Below, piece after piece: positions 27,450-35,103 of a DNA stretch of 64,000 nucleotides; the stretch's first letter is position 1; every line of letters starts with the position of its first letter. This DNA is from Vibrio splendidus (GTDB lineage Bacteria > Pseudomonadota > Gammaproteobacteria > Enterobacterales > Vibrionaceae). Position numbers and translations under genes: made by a program. The notes beneath the pieces were generated by a model. That model had not been told where the DNA came from and searched no databases. It was given only the letters and a program-made list of their open reading frames with translations. The stretch is taken from positions 1,798,001-1,862,000 of the forward strand of contig NZ_AP025509.1 in assembly GCF_024347615.1 (NCBI RefSeq), read 5' to 3'.

Positions 27450-28184
27450 CTATGACTTGCTCTTAAGCAGATCTGAGAACACGACATGCAGATCACTAGA
27501 AGCTGTGCTGCTGTCTAGGTTGAGCTTCGAACGAATGTGGCTTAGGTGCTCGTGCATCAATTCTACCGCTTGTTGTTCGTTGCCAGACTCAATCGCATCA
27601 AGCAATCCCGAATGTTCGTCTAGAGAGCAGTTCGAGTGGTTACCTGTTTCGTACTGAGCGATCAGCAGTGAGGTTTGCGATACCAAGCTGCGTTGGAAAG
27701 CCAGCAGTGGTGCGTTCTCTGCCATTTCAGCCAATTTGATGTGGAACTCACCAGACAAGCGTAAGCCGGAGCCGTAGTCACCTTGGTCGAAAGCACAGTT
27801 CTCTTTCGCGACTAATTTTCTACACTCTTCTATTTGAGCTTTGGTTGCGTTTTTCACCGCCAGCTCAGTGATAGCAATTTCCATCACTTCACGTGCTTTA
27901 AAGATCTGTTTGGCTTCGTCAACCGTTGGCGCAGCAATCACGGCTCCTCTGTTAGGACGGATCACCACAACTTGTTCTAAAGAAAGACGCAGTAAGGCAC
28001 GGCGGATAATGGTGCGGCTAACGCTAAAGATTTCTGCTAACGCTTCTTCGCTTAATTTGGTGGCTGGTGGCAGCCTTTGTTCTAGTATCGCGTCGAAGAT
28101 ATGGCAGTAAACAACATCGTCTTGAGTCTGGCCTGTTACTTTCGTTTTTACACCTTTGGAGACAGAGTTTTTGAGAACTGTCAT
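27450..28184 (-). CDS. GntR/FCD-family regulator, probable purine-catabolism regulator
   Basis: This 244-residue protein has an N-terminal winged helix of GntR type (LPPATKLSEEALAEIFSVSRTIIRRALLRLSLEQVVVIRPNRGAVIA, about 38-82) and a C-terminal all-helical FCD ligand domain with metal-ligand candidates in EFHIKLAE near 148 and DEHSGLLDAI and ELMHEHLSHI after 190. Such regulators bind a small acid or nucleobase and release a palindromic operator. It lies upstream of xdhA-xdhB-xdhC-guaD, and ATTGTATACAAT-like sites occur upstream of its own gene, xdhA, puuE and uraH. Control of purine breakdown is inference from these sites and neighbourhood. Confidence 0.88.
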   Translation of the reverse strand: MTVLKNSVSKGVKTKVTGQTQDDVVYCHIFDAILEQRLPPATKLSEEALAEIFSVSRTIIRRALLRLSLEQVVVIRPNRGAVIAAPTVDEAKQIFKAREVMEIAITELAVKNATKAQIEECRKLVAKENCAFDQGDYGSGLRLSGEFHIKLAEMAENAPLLAFQRSLVSQTSLLIAQYETGNHSNCSLDEHSGLLDAIESGNEQQAVELMHEHLSHIRSKLNLDSSTASSDLHVVFSDLLKSKS

Positions 28185-28249
28185 AGAGATAAGGACCCTT
28201 GTTTAGTCGAGTTGGGTTGGTCGAGAATAATTCATGAGTATTACTCTAT

Positions 28250-28273
28250 ATTGTATACATTTATCTATACAAT
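28250..28273. promoter_or_regulatory. Candidate auto-regulatory operator upstream of the GntR gene
   Basis: ATTGTATACATT (28250-28261) differs from the perfect palindrome at one base, and the half-site CTATACAAT follows within a few bases. The pair lies about 66-90 bases upstream of the regulator start, as expected for autoregulation. Confidence 0.55.
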
Positions 28274-28378
28274 GCTACCGGATGAAAGTGCGATGCACGC
28301 TTATTTGTTAATGACTTATAACATTTTGTTTGCAGGGAACTGTGTGCAATCTTTAGCTTTAAGCCATTTTTAATCCAA

Positions 28379-29065
28379 CTAAACTCGATTATCACCGCAG
28401 CTGTAGGCAACGATCTGGCTGATTTCGCTCAGGCTACGACCTGACTGTTGCTGCCATTCGTTGAAGGCTTTACCCGCTGCCAGTTGTGCTCGCTTGGTGT
28501 TACGACCGCTATCCATCACATCGGTGCTGCGTAGGTGTGCTTCAACATCTGATGACAAGATGAAGGTGTCTTTACCCATTTGGCGCAGAGTGTAGGCACC
28601 AGTATTACCACCTAATCGCTTGCCGTGTTTCTTCAGATAATCCCAAAGTTCAGTGATACGTTCTGATGGCCATTCGGCAACCATTTGCGAGAATGAATCG
28701 GCTTCACGCTTGGCATTGTGGATCATGGTGGCATTGGCAGGGATGGTCATCACCTTAGTAAGGTGGCGAATAATGCGCGGGTCTTGCGCTTTCTGTTCCC
28801 ACATTTCATTCGGCAGCATCAGCATTTTTTCGATATTGAATTCAAAGAACACTTCTTCAAATTGCGGCCACTTCTTTCTCACCACACTCCACGAAATACC
28901 ACACTGGAATACTTTTTCGGTAAAGGCGGCTAGCCAACGATCGTCGGTGATTTTCGATAACTCGGCTTGGGAAAGGGGCGCACGAACAATCTTTTCGAGC
29001 TCGGCTGCTCCGCCTTTGCGGTGAGCTGCTCGTTGATAAATAGTGTCGAATTTTTCTTGGGTCAT
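28379..29065 (-). CDS. DNA-3-methyladenine glycosylase I-family protein
   Basis: This 228-residue protein resembles the Tag-type DNA glycosylases (helix-hairpin-helix base excision enzymes). Seen are FQCGISWSVVRKKWPQFEEVFFEFN near 55-80 and RIIRHLTKVMTIPANATMIHNAK near 95-118. It would excise 3-methyladenine from alkylated DNA in the cytoplasm. The frame continues upstream to a TTG, but ATG 29065 (MTQEKFDT) gives the expected start. It is longer than classical Tag (about 187 residues), so substrate range may differ. Confidence 0.82.
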   Translation of the reverse strand: MTQEKFDTIYQRAAHRKGGAAELEKIVRAPLSQAELSKITDDRWLAAFTEKVFQCGISWSVVRKKWPQFEEVFFEFNIEKMLMLPNEMWEQKAQDPRIIRHLTKVMTIPANATMIHNAKREADSFSQMVAEWPSERITELWDYLKKHGKRLGGNTGAYTLRQMGKDTFILSSDVEAHLRSTDVMDSGRNTKRAQLAAGKAFNEWQQQSGRSLSEISQIVAYSCGDNRV

Positions 29066-29185
29066 TGGAGGTTCCAAATTACATCTGTGTATCTTGAGTG
29101 TGTAGCTAATGCTTAATGATATGGGGTCAAATTTGGTAATTAAAACAAGTCTGTTAACTAAAACCAGTCTGACAATTAAAACAAA

Positions 29186-29713
29186 CTAGCCGAGCTTTAA
29201 TTCCATCTGATACAAGGGCCACGTTTTGCCATTGAACTCTTTTACGCTCGGCTCTTTGTCGACCACCTGAAAGCCGGCTTTGTCGTAGCATCGTTTCGCA
29301 CCGTAGTTTTGCTTAAATACCGCTAAGGTGATGGTGGTGACATTCGGTATTTCTTTCGCCGCTTCTAAGGCACTTTCTATCATGGATTGCCCAAGCCCTT
29401 TACCACGTTGGCTTGGGTGAATCGCGACTCGGCAAAAGCGAAGCTCACTGTCTGACATACGCTGAAACTCCATAAAGCCAAGCAAGTCACTGGCGTTTGA
29501 GTTGGCGTTTGAATCGGCGTTCGGTTCAGAGTCTGACTTAGACGCAGAAAAGGTATATAGCTCGACATGTGGCTCTTGAGAACGTTCGATGATGGAGGTT
29601 GCTTTTAACGGCCAACCAAAGGTTCGCCCACCCCACAGCACGTAGTCTTCTAGGGATGTAAACCAAGTGACGAGCTCTTCAGCGTCGGATGCTTTAAAGC
29701 GGTTTATTTCCAT
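29186..29713 (-). CDS. GNAT-family N-acetyltransferase
   Basis: This 175-residue protein has the GNAT acetyl-CoA site HPSQRGKGLGQSMIE near 98-112 and the closing motif KQNYGAKRCYDKAGFQ near 140. Between strands near residues 59-75 it carries an unusual polar insert in which codons for Ser/Asp/Asn/Ala-Asn repeat (NADSNANSNA), evidently an expanded short tandem repeat within the gene. The acceptor is unknown. GAAGGAT lies directly before the ATG. Confidence 0.87.
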   Translation of the reverse strand: MEINRFKASDAEELVTWFTSLEDYVLWGGRTFGWPLKATSIIERSQEPHVELYTFSASKSDSEPNADSNANSNASDLLGFMEFQRMSDSELRFCRVAIHPSQRGKGLGQSMIESALEAAKEIPNVTTITLAVFKQNYGAKRCYDKAGFQVVDKEPSVKEFNGKTWPLYQMELKLG

Positions 29714-29755
29714 ATCCTTCTCTCTTCCTTATTGCCTGCTTCTTTTTCTAAGCCG

Positions 29756-30382
29756 CTAAACTTCCGAGCCCAATTGCTCAAGAAAACCACGCATGTAGTC
29801 GGTGCGCTTGTTGGCTTCTAACTTGGCGGATTCTGTATTCATGGTTTCAGCGAGCTTGAACAGCTTCACGTAGAAATGGTCGACGCTGTAATGCTTGTCA
29901 TCCAAGTCACGATGTTCCGCGAACGGATCTTCGTGGTTATAGAGCTCTGCGTTAAAACTCTGACCCACATACAGGCAGCGCGCAATGCCAATTGCGCCGA
30001 GAGAATCTAGGCGATCGGCATCTTGGACGATTTGAGCTTCTAACGTTTCAGGTGTGATGTTGGCGCTGTAGCTGTGCGTGACAATGGCGTGATGGATCTC
30101 ATCAAGATAGGACGCAGGATATTCGATAGATTTGAGATAAGAGATGGCTTTGTCTGCTGCCATTTGTGAGCTTTGAGCGCGGTCTGGGTGGTTCTTTGGA
30201 AAGGTGAAGCAATCATGAAGGTAAGCGGCGGGCAGCACGACTTCAAACTTAGCTTGTTCTTGAGTACATAAAGCCTTGGCAGTTTTGACTACGCGCTTAA
30301 TATGGCTGATATCGTGCGCTGCATCTTGTGTCATCTCTTGCTGTGCAAAATCAAGCAGTTGGCTTTCAAATTTTTCTATCAC
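29756..30382 (-). CDS. HD-domain phosphohydrolase
   Basis: This 208-residue protein has the HD metal-phosphohydrolase signature: AHDISHIKRVV near 22-30, AAYLHDCF near 48-54 with the His-Asp pair, and QDADRLDSLGAIGIARCL near 115-130. It resembles the YedJ-type proteins, presumed to hydrolyse a nucleotide or phosphoester; substrate unknown. The start is GTG at 30382 with AAAGGGAC upstream. The next leftward gene, encoding a GNAT enzyme, begins 43 bases past its stop and may share the transcript. Confidence 0.87.
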   Translation of the reverse strand: MIEKFESQLLDFAQQEMTQDAAHDISHIKRVVKTAKALCTQEQAKFEVVLPAAYLHDCFTFPKNHPDRAQSSQMAADKAISYLKSIEYPASYLDEIHHAIVTHSYSANITPETLEAQIVQDADRLDSLGAIGIARCLYVGQSFNAELYNHEDPFAEHRDLDDKHYSVDHFYVKLFKLAETMNTESAKLEANKRTDYMRGFLEQLGSEV

Positions 30383-30488
30383 GCGTCCCTTTCTCCATTA
30401 TCAATGTTGCTTATCGATCAGTGTCGTTTCATATCGACTTTAACAGTTTCAAGCGCGAGTTTTTATCTTTTATAAAAGGAATAGCCAC

Positions 30489-30512
30489 AAAAAAACCGAC
30501 TCTGTGAGTCGG
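30489..30512 (-). terminator. Terminator after the HAD-hydrolase gene
   Basis: CCGACTC/GAGTCGG (30496-30502 with 30506-30512) forms a tight hairpin. On the minus strand it is followed by seven T (30489-30495), ending the gene at 30568-31227. Confidence 0.92.
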
Positions 30513-30567
30513 CTTAATAGAAAGGTTATTCTGTGTTGATTAAAGCGTTATCAACGGTAATAAGAGC

Positions 30568-31227
30568 CTAAGCTGCAGCTTGTTGAAGCTGCGCTAACAC
30601 ATGATGCAGAGAAGGGCTGATCGTGTGACCAAGCGCTTTTACTTCTTCGCAAGGCTCAACCAAATCAGGGATCTGGAAGCTGATCATGTTGGCTGCCATT
30701 GATGCGCGAATACCGTTGTTTGAGTCTTCAAACGCTAGGCAGGTTTCAGGGGCAACACCTAGGCGTTCTGCCGCTAGCAGGTAGATCTCGGGGTGAGGTT
30801 TACCGTTGGTCACTTCACAGCCTGTGCTTAGTGAGGTGAAGTAAGAATCTAGGCCAGCCAGCTCAAGCTTCTTTTTAGCGATATCAAGCTGAGTCGAGGT
30901 CGCCACCGCGATTGGAATGTCGTTTGATTTCAGCCATTCAAGAAGCTCAATCACGCCATCTTTAACTGGGATAGCCTGGTGCTTAACAATCGCACTGTAG
31001 CGAGTGCGCCATTCATTGTTCAGCGCTGGGTAATCTAGCCCTTCACCGTAGCCATTTCTAAAAATCTGTTCGATGGTTTTTGCGTTACAGCCAATGATGC
31101 CTAGGTAAACATCCTGCAAAAACGGAACACCTTGCGCGTGACATGCTTCTTCAAAAACCTGCATACAAAGTCGCTCGGTGTCGAGCAGCAGTCCATCCAT
31201 ATCAAAAATAGCAGCTTGAAAATTCAT
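30568..31227 (-). CDS. HAD-family hydrolase, phosphoglucomutase-like subgroup
   Basis: This 219-residue protein is a HAD-IA phosphatase. Motif I is FDMDGLLLDTE at residues 8-18 with both Asp, motif II is the Thr/Ser in VATSTQLDIAKKKL near 110, a Lys follows in NGKPHPEIYL near 142, and motif IV is FEDSNNGIRAS near 167. The cap domain type and DGLLLDTE form match E. coli sugar-phosphate phosphatases and beta-phosphoglucomutase-like enzymes; substrate not determinable. It is cytoplasmic and has its own terminator. Confidence 0.9.
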   Translation of the reverse strand: MNFQAAIFDMDGLLLDTERLCMQVFEEACHAQGVPFLQDVYLGIIGCNAKTIEQIFRNGYGEGLDYPALNNEWRTRYSAIVKHQAIPVKDGVIELLEWLKSNDIPIAVATSTQLDIAKKKLELAGLDSYFTSLSTGCEVTNGKPHPEIYLLAAERLGVAPETCLAFEDSNNGIRASMAANMISFQIPDLVEPCEEVKALGHTISPSLHHVLAQLQQAAA

Positions 31228-31638
31228 ATCCGTGGTTCTTTATGTGTTGTCGTCGTGAGGGCGAGTATTTTGACATAGTGCCTGGAGATAGGCGAGTCAG
31301 TGTTCAGTAAGAATATGCCGAATTGTATCGGTAATATGCTTCTAGATGAGGCGAAACCTGATTAACTTGCGTTGGAATAATATCGTTCAGTTATGAGTCT
31401 GATGTTTGATAGGTCATGCGGTTCTAACAGACACAATAATAGTTATCATACATAACAAATCTCGGTTGAGTGCCTAGCTTCCTATTACAATTCATAAACT
31501 TACAGACGTGTTAGCGTGACCATAATCTTATAAAAAACAATTTGCGGAAGCCTGCAATCATAGTGTGACCAAGTAATAAGTAAAAGGCTGAACTAAAGGA
31601 CAAAATATAATTAGTCCACATTTTTAGCAAGGTTGCTT
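31228..31638. other. Spacer and promoter region upstream of the dcu gene
   Basis: The 411 bases between the divergent HAD and dcu genes hold no gene I can support. TGTGACC half-sites occur near 31566, and I saw no perfect FNR or CRP box, though Dcu carriers elsewhere are under such control. A promoter for each flanking gene must lie here. Confidence 0.4.
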
Positions 31639-32967
31639 ATGTTGTATTTTGAGTTTCTATTTTTATTAGTCGTACTTTATATCGGGTCTCGGTATGGCGG
31701 TATTGGCTTAGGTGTTGTTTCTGGGATTGGCTTGGTTATCGAGGTGTTTGTCTTCAAGATGCCACCAACGTCTCCACCTGTCACCGTAATGCTGATCATC
31801 CTCGCTGTTGTTACCTGTGCTTCGATCCTCGAAGCGGCTGGTGGCTTGAAATACATGCTTCAAGTTGCGGAAAGGGTACTGAGAAAGAACCCGAAACGTG
31901 TCACCTTGATAGCACCGTTCGTGACTTACTCGATGACTTTCTTATTGGGTACTGGCCACGCGGTTTACTCAATTATGCCAATCATCGGCGATGTTGCGTT
32001 GAAGAATGGTATTCGTCCTGAGCGCCCAATGGCGGCTGCGTCTGTTGCGTCTCAATTGGCTATCACGGCATCACCAATTTCTGCTGCTGTGGTCTATTAC
32101 CTCGCGCAACTTTCTGATATCCAACACTCTATTACTCTGCTTTCTATTCTGATGGTGACGGTTCCTGCAACCTTGTTCGGCACACTTTTGCTTTCTCTGT
32201 ATAGCTTGAAACGTGGCAAAGAACTGAACGACGATCCTGAATACCAAGCTCGTCTAAAAGATCCAGAGTGGAAAAAGCGCATTGAAAGCACCACCGCGAC
32301 CTCTTTGGATGAAGTGCTTCCAACTTCGGCTCGTAACGCAGTATTGATTTTCCTATTGTCGATTGTGGTGATTGTTATCGTGGCGATGGTGCCAGAGATC
32401 AGAACCATCGTAGACGGCGACAAGCCAATCAAGATGTCGGTGATCATCCAAATGATGATGCTCTGCTTCGGCGGTATCATCTTGCTGGCGACCAAAACTG
32501 ACCCGCGAGATGTGCCAAACGGCGTGGTATTCAAATCGGGTATGGTGGCGGCGATTGCTATCTTCGGTATCGCTTGGATGTCGGATACTTACTTCCAATA
32601 CGCAATGCCTCAGTTCAAATCTGGCATCGTGGAAATGGTGACCAACTACCCGTGGACGTTTGCTCTAGCGCTATTCATCGTATCGGTTGTGGTGAACTCT
32701 CAAGCCGCGACTGCGCGTATGATGTTACCGGTTGGCCTTGGCTTAGGACTAGACCCAGCCTTGTTGATCGGCTTGATGCCAGCGGTTTACGGCTACTTCT
32801 TCATCCCGAACTACCCATCAGATATCGCAACGGTTAACTTCGATGTGTCTGGCACCACCAAGATTGGTAAGTGGTACTTCAACCATTCATTCATGTCGGT
32901 GGGTTTAATCGGTGTAGTAGGCGCATGTTGCTTAGGCTACGCACTGGCACAGATTTTTATCACTTAA
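31639..32967 (+). CDS. Anaerobic C4-dicarboxylate transporter, Dcu family
   Basis: This 442-residue inner-membrane protein belongs to the DcuA/DcuB family, which exchanges fumarate, malate or aspartate for succinate in low oxygen. Family landmarks are ASILEAAGGLKYMLQVAERVLRKNPK near 65-90, FLLGTGHAVYSIMPIIGDVALKNGIRPERPMAAASVASQLAITASPISAA near 110-160 and PNYPSDIATVNFDVSGTTKIGKWYFNHSFM near the C-terminus. Length is normal. AAGG lies at good distance from ATG 31639; the earlier TTG at 31633 is too close. Whether it is the DcuA or DcuB type cannot be decided by eye. Confidence 0.93.
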   Translation: MLYFEFLFLLVVLYIGSRYGGIGLGVVSGIGLVIEVFVFKMPPTSPPVTVMLIILAVVTCASILEAAGGLKYMLQVAERVLRKNPKRVTLIAPFVTYSMTFLLGTGHAVYSIMPIIGDVALKNGIRPERPMAAASVASQLAITASPISAAVVYYLAQLSDIQHSITLLSILMVTVPATLFGTLLLSLYSLKRGKELNDDPEYQARLKDPEWKKRIESTTATSLDEVLPTSARNAVLIFLLSIVVIVIVAMVPEIRTIVDGDKPIKMSVIIQMMMLCFGGIILLATKTDPRDVPNGVVFKSGMVAAIAIFGIAWMSDTYFQYAMPQFKSGIVEMVTNYPWTFALALFIVSVVVNSQAATARMMLPVGLGLGLDPALLIGLMPAVYGYFFIPNYPSDIATVNFDVSGTTKIGKWYFNHSFMSVGLIGVVGACCLGYALAQIFIT

Positions 32968-33002
32968 TGAATTAGCTTTCTTTGAGATAGCTAGACAACA
33001 AA

Positions 33003-33034
33003 CAAAAACAGCGCCTGAATTGGCGCTGTTTTTG
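33003..33034 (+). terminator. Rho-independent terminator after dcu
   Basis: AAAAACAGCGCC pairs with GGCGCTGTTTTT across a six-base loop, with T-rich flanks on both strands, so it could serve both directions between dcu and the leftward gene at 33082. Confidence 0.93.
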
Positions 33035-33081
33035 TTTAATCTGTCTTGGGAATTAGCTTTGATACGAGCTCTTAAGCAGTA

Positions 33082-33405
33082 TTAGCGAGCCTCAAAAGCC
33101 AAAGACTGAATCGCTTCTTCTATCGTTAGGAAGTGGATCTTCATCAGGCACACTTCGGCTTTCTGGAATTCGTGATTTCGAATCAGTTTGGTCACGCTTT
33201 CAACTGAATACTGGTCTGCTCGTTTCGCTAGAGACAGTTGGTTTGAGCTCGATTGAAGCGAGTAACTGTCGCCAACTGAATCGATGAGGTAATCCTCTTC
33301 GCCCAAGATCATGTCTGAGCATTCTGCTCGAAATTCGTGTTCGGATGCGACGTAAATAAGCTCATCGTCACCGTCGAGTTTTACCAAAGATGGCCAACTG
33401 ATCAT
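33082..33405 (-). CDS. DUF4144-like hypothetical protein
   Basis: This 107-residue protein resembles small Vibrio proteins grouped as DUF4144 (from memory, not checked). It is acidic (LDGDDELIYVASEHEFRAE, then GEEDYLIDSVGDSYSL) with a helical C-terminus ending FLTIEEAIQSLAFEAR. The frame is open from 33459 but ATG 33405 has AAAGGG at good spacing. It lies just downstream of yoeB with 31 bases between and may be transcribed with the toxin-antitoxin pair. Function unknown. Confidence 0.7.
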   Translation of the reverse strand: MISWPSLVKLDGDDELIYVASEHEFRAECSDMILGEEDYLIDSVGDSYSLQSSSNQLSLAKRADQYSVESVTKLIRNHEFQKAEVCLMKIHFLTIEEAIQSLAFEAR

Positions 33406-33436
33406 TACTGCCCTTTCTATGTGCTGCTTACTGCTT

Positions 33437-33703
33437 TTAATAGTGGTGACGACAAGCAATTATGTAAAAGTTATCGTCATCTGCTTTATACACTAATCGA
33501 TTCTTGTCATCGATTCGTCTTGACCAAAATCCAGACAGGTTGCCGACTAGTGGCTCCGGCTTTCCAATCCCTTCAAAGGGCGTTCTTTTGGCAGCTTCAA
33601 TCAACTTATTTAGTTTCTTGAGCGTTTTCTTGTCTTGGGTTTGCCAGTATAGGTAATCTTCCCAAGCATTATCTGTAAATACAATCTTTCGATCATTCGT
33701 CAT
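33437..33703 (-). CDS. yoeB: YoeB-family toxin
   Basis: This 88-residue protein is a Txe/YoeB RelE-superfamily mRNA interferase, which cuts mRNA on the ribosome when freed from its antitoxin. Seen are the start KIVFTDNAWEDYLYWQTQDKKTLKKLNKLI, GKPEPLVGNLSGFWSRRIDDKNRLVYK with the active-site Glu and Arg residues, and the C-terminal ACRHHY with the catalytic His and final Tyr. All key residues appear intact. Its ATG overlaps the antitoxin gene by eleven bases, the usual coupled arrangement. Confidence 0.95.
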   Translation of the reverse strand: MTNDRKIVFTDNAWEDYLYWQTQDKKTLKKLNKLIEAAKRTPFEGIGKPEPLVGNLSGFWSRRIDDKNRLVYKADDDNFYIIACRHHY

Positions 33704-33950
33704 TATTTAATTCTCGAACGGTTGTATTTCCGGCTTCGAGTTGAGCAATGGATTCAGCCAATCTTTCAGCGTTTTTAGGCGAGCTCATTAGGTGCAAGGT
33801 TTCTTGCATTGAATTAAAATGATCAAGAGACATTACCACGGCATCTTCTGAATCTCGTCTGGTTATTACCGTAACATCAGAATCGTCTACCACTCTATCG
33901 AGCACAGACTTAAGGCTATTTCTGGCCTCAGTAAAAGAAACAATATTCAT
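33693..33950 (-). CDS. yefM: YefM-family antitoxin
   Basis: This 85-residue protein is a YefM/Phd antitoxin. The N-terminal DNA-binding domain MNIVSFTEARNSLKSVLDRVVDDSDVTVITRRDSEDAVVMSLDHFNSM is typical, and the acidic C-terminus (LEAGNTTVRELNNDE) would wrap and inhibit YoeB. GTG at 33953 is also in frame, but ATG 33950 is the normal family start. It represses its own promoter, probably through the TGTACA boxes upstream. Confidence 0.95.
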   Translation of the reverse strand: MNIVSFTEARNSLKSVLDRVVDDSDVTVITRRDSEDAVVMSLDHFNSMQETLHLMSSPKNAERLAESIAQLEAGNTTVRELNNDE

Positions 33951-34005
33951 CACTTATTTACCCTGTTGTTTTTGGATATGTTTAATCTTTCAATATACAC
34001 AGAAT

Positions 34006-34096
34006 AGTTAATCATTCATGAATTAACTATTGTACATGTTCCGCTTGTTGTACATGTTATCTCAGAGGTTACACATGATCAACTTATGGTACATGT
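34006..34096. promoter_or_regulatory. YefM-type operator boxes upstream of the toxin-antitoxin pair
   Basis: TTGTACATGT occurs at 34030-34039 and again at 34048-34057, and GGTACATGT at 34088-34096; E. coli YefM binds palindromes with the core TGTACA. A further near-palindrome, AGTTAAT...ATTAACT, spans 34006-34028. The boxes lie about 80-145 bases upstream of the antitoxin start. Binding is inferred from the known E. coli site. Confidence 0.6.
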
Positions 34097-34136
34097 CACT
34101 CACTGTAAATCTGCAGAGTGTTACTGACTCAAAATG

Positions 34137-34928
34137 CTATTTACTTAAAGATCGGCCCAACGGCGCGAAGTAACCTTGCAGCGCTTGATAAATCTCTTTG
34201 CGATGCGTGAGGTCTGGATAGAGGGGGAACATATCCGGTTTGGTCGTGCCATCGACTAAGTAAGAATTCTCGATATCTGAGCAGGACTCAATCGTAGCTT
34301 CAAAGGCACGCGCCATCATTTCTGTGGGTAGTGAGAAGTAGCGGGCAGACGTCGCTTTGTCGGCAATAACACTGCGTGCAACGTAGTCGTGTTTATCTAG
34401 GTTGTTGTCACTGAGTAGTGTGGCATCGAACACAGACATCAAACTCTCGTTTAATGGATGAGGTCGCACCTTTCTATCGTGTAGCCAACAGTCACTGGCG
34501 AACAAGATGTGTTTTTTGGGGCCAGAGGTATCGCCGATTTCAAACGCCTTCTCAGCGATATAGTGGTCAAACGCATGCCAAAACTCGTGAGCGAGCGCAC
34601 CAGCTCCTGCATTCTTAGCGAGGGCTAACTCTCTTTGATTTGGTGCGTAGTGTGCTTGTACGCCTTTTCTTCCGCCACTGCCGAAAGCTAAGCCTAATGT
34701 GCCGCGAAGGCCAATTGCTTCTGGTGGCAAAGCCAGGATGTAAGCCAAGTCGGCTAACGAGTCGAATATCAGATTCGCGGCTAGCTCTTTCTCTTCTTTC
34801 GTTACCCAAGCGCCCACACGGATGCTGCCCATACCGAAGGTCTGTTTGATGTCCATGAATGACACCTGATCGCCATGTCGGTAGTCTGGGCCTTTGCGCG
34901 TTTTGTATTTAAAGTGGGTTAACTTCAA
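34137..34928 (-). CDS. CLCA_X-like protein with a metalloprotease-type HExxH-like motif
   Basis: This 263-residue protein has GALAHEFWHAFDHYIAEK near residue 115, a zinc-metalloprotease-like H-E-x-x-H followed by His/Asp, and an upstream GLAFGSGGRKGVQAHYAPNQRELAL segment. It resembles proteins named CLCA_X and the LPD1-like domains found in mobile polyvalent proteins; I recall this similarity and could not test it. No signal peptide is seen, so it is cytoplasmic. The start is TTG with AAGGA well placed. Proteolytic activity is inference from the motif alone. Confidence 0.75.
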   Translation of the reverse strand: MKLTHFKYKTRKGPDYRHGDQVSFMDIKQTFGMGSIRVGAWVTKEEKELAANLIFDSLADLAYILALPPEAIGLRGTLGLAFGSGGRKGVQAHYAPNQRELALAKNAGAGALAHEFWHAFDHYIAEKAFEIGDTSGPKKHILFASDCWLHDRKVRPHPLNESLMSVFDATLLSDNNLDKHDYVARSVIADKATSARYFSLPTEMMARAFEATIESCSDIENSYLVDGTTKPDMFPLYPDLTHRKEIYQALQGYFAPLGRSLSK

Positions 34929-35103
34929 AGGGGTCCTTGGAGAAAGATGTTAGGTGGAAATAAAGGTGTTCGGTGGAAATAAAGATGTTAGATGAGAATT
35001 AAGTGGAGCATTCTTATCGGATGCTGGGCATTGAGTCATATTCTTTAAACTACACCGTTATGAACAGTATTTATGAACGAAAGTTAGCACCTTTGTGAGT
35101 AAA

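Noticed and set aside
31228..31638. Perfect FNR or CRP box in front of the dcu gene
   Set aside because: Searched for TTGAT-N4-ATCAA and TGTGA-N6-TCACA; only half-sites found.
33954..34136. Integron-type attachment site near the toxin-antitoxin pair
   Set aside because: No attC-like inverted core or integron cassette pattern; the repeats fit YefM boxes better.
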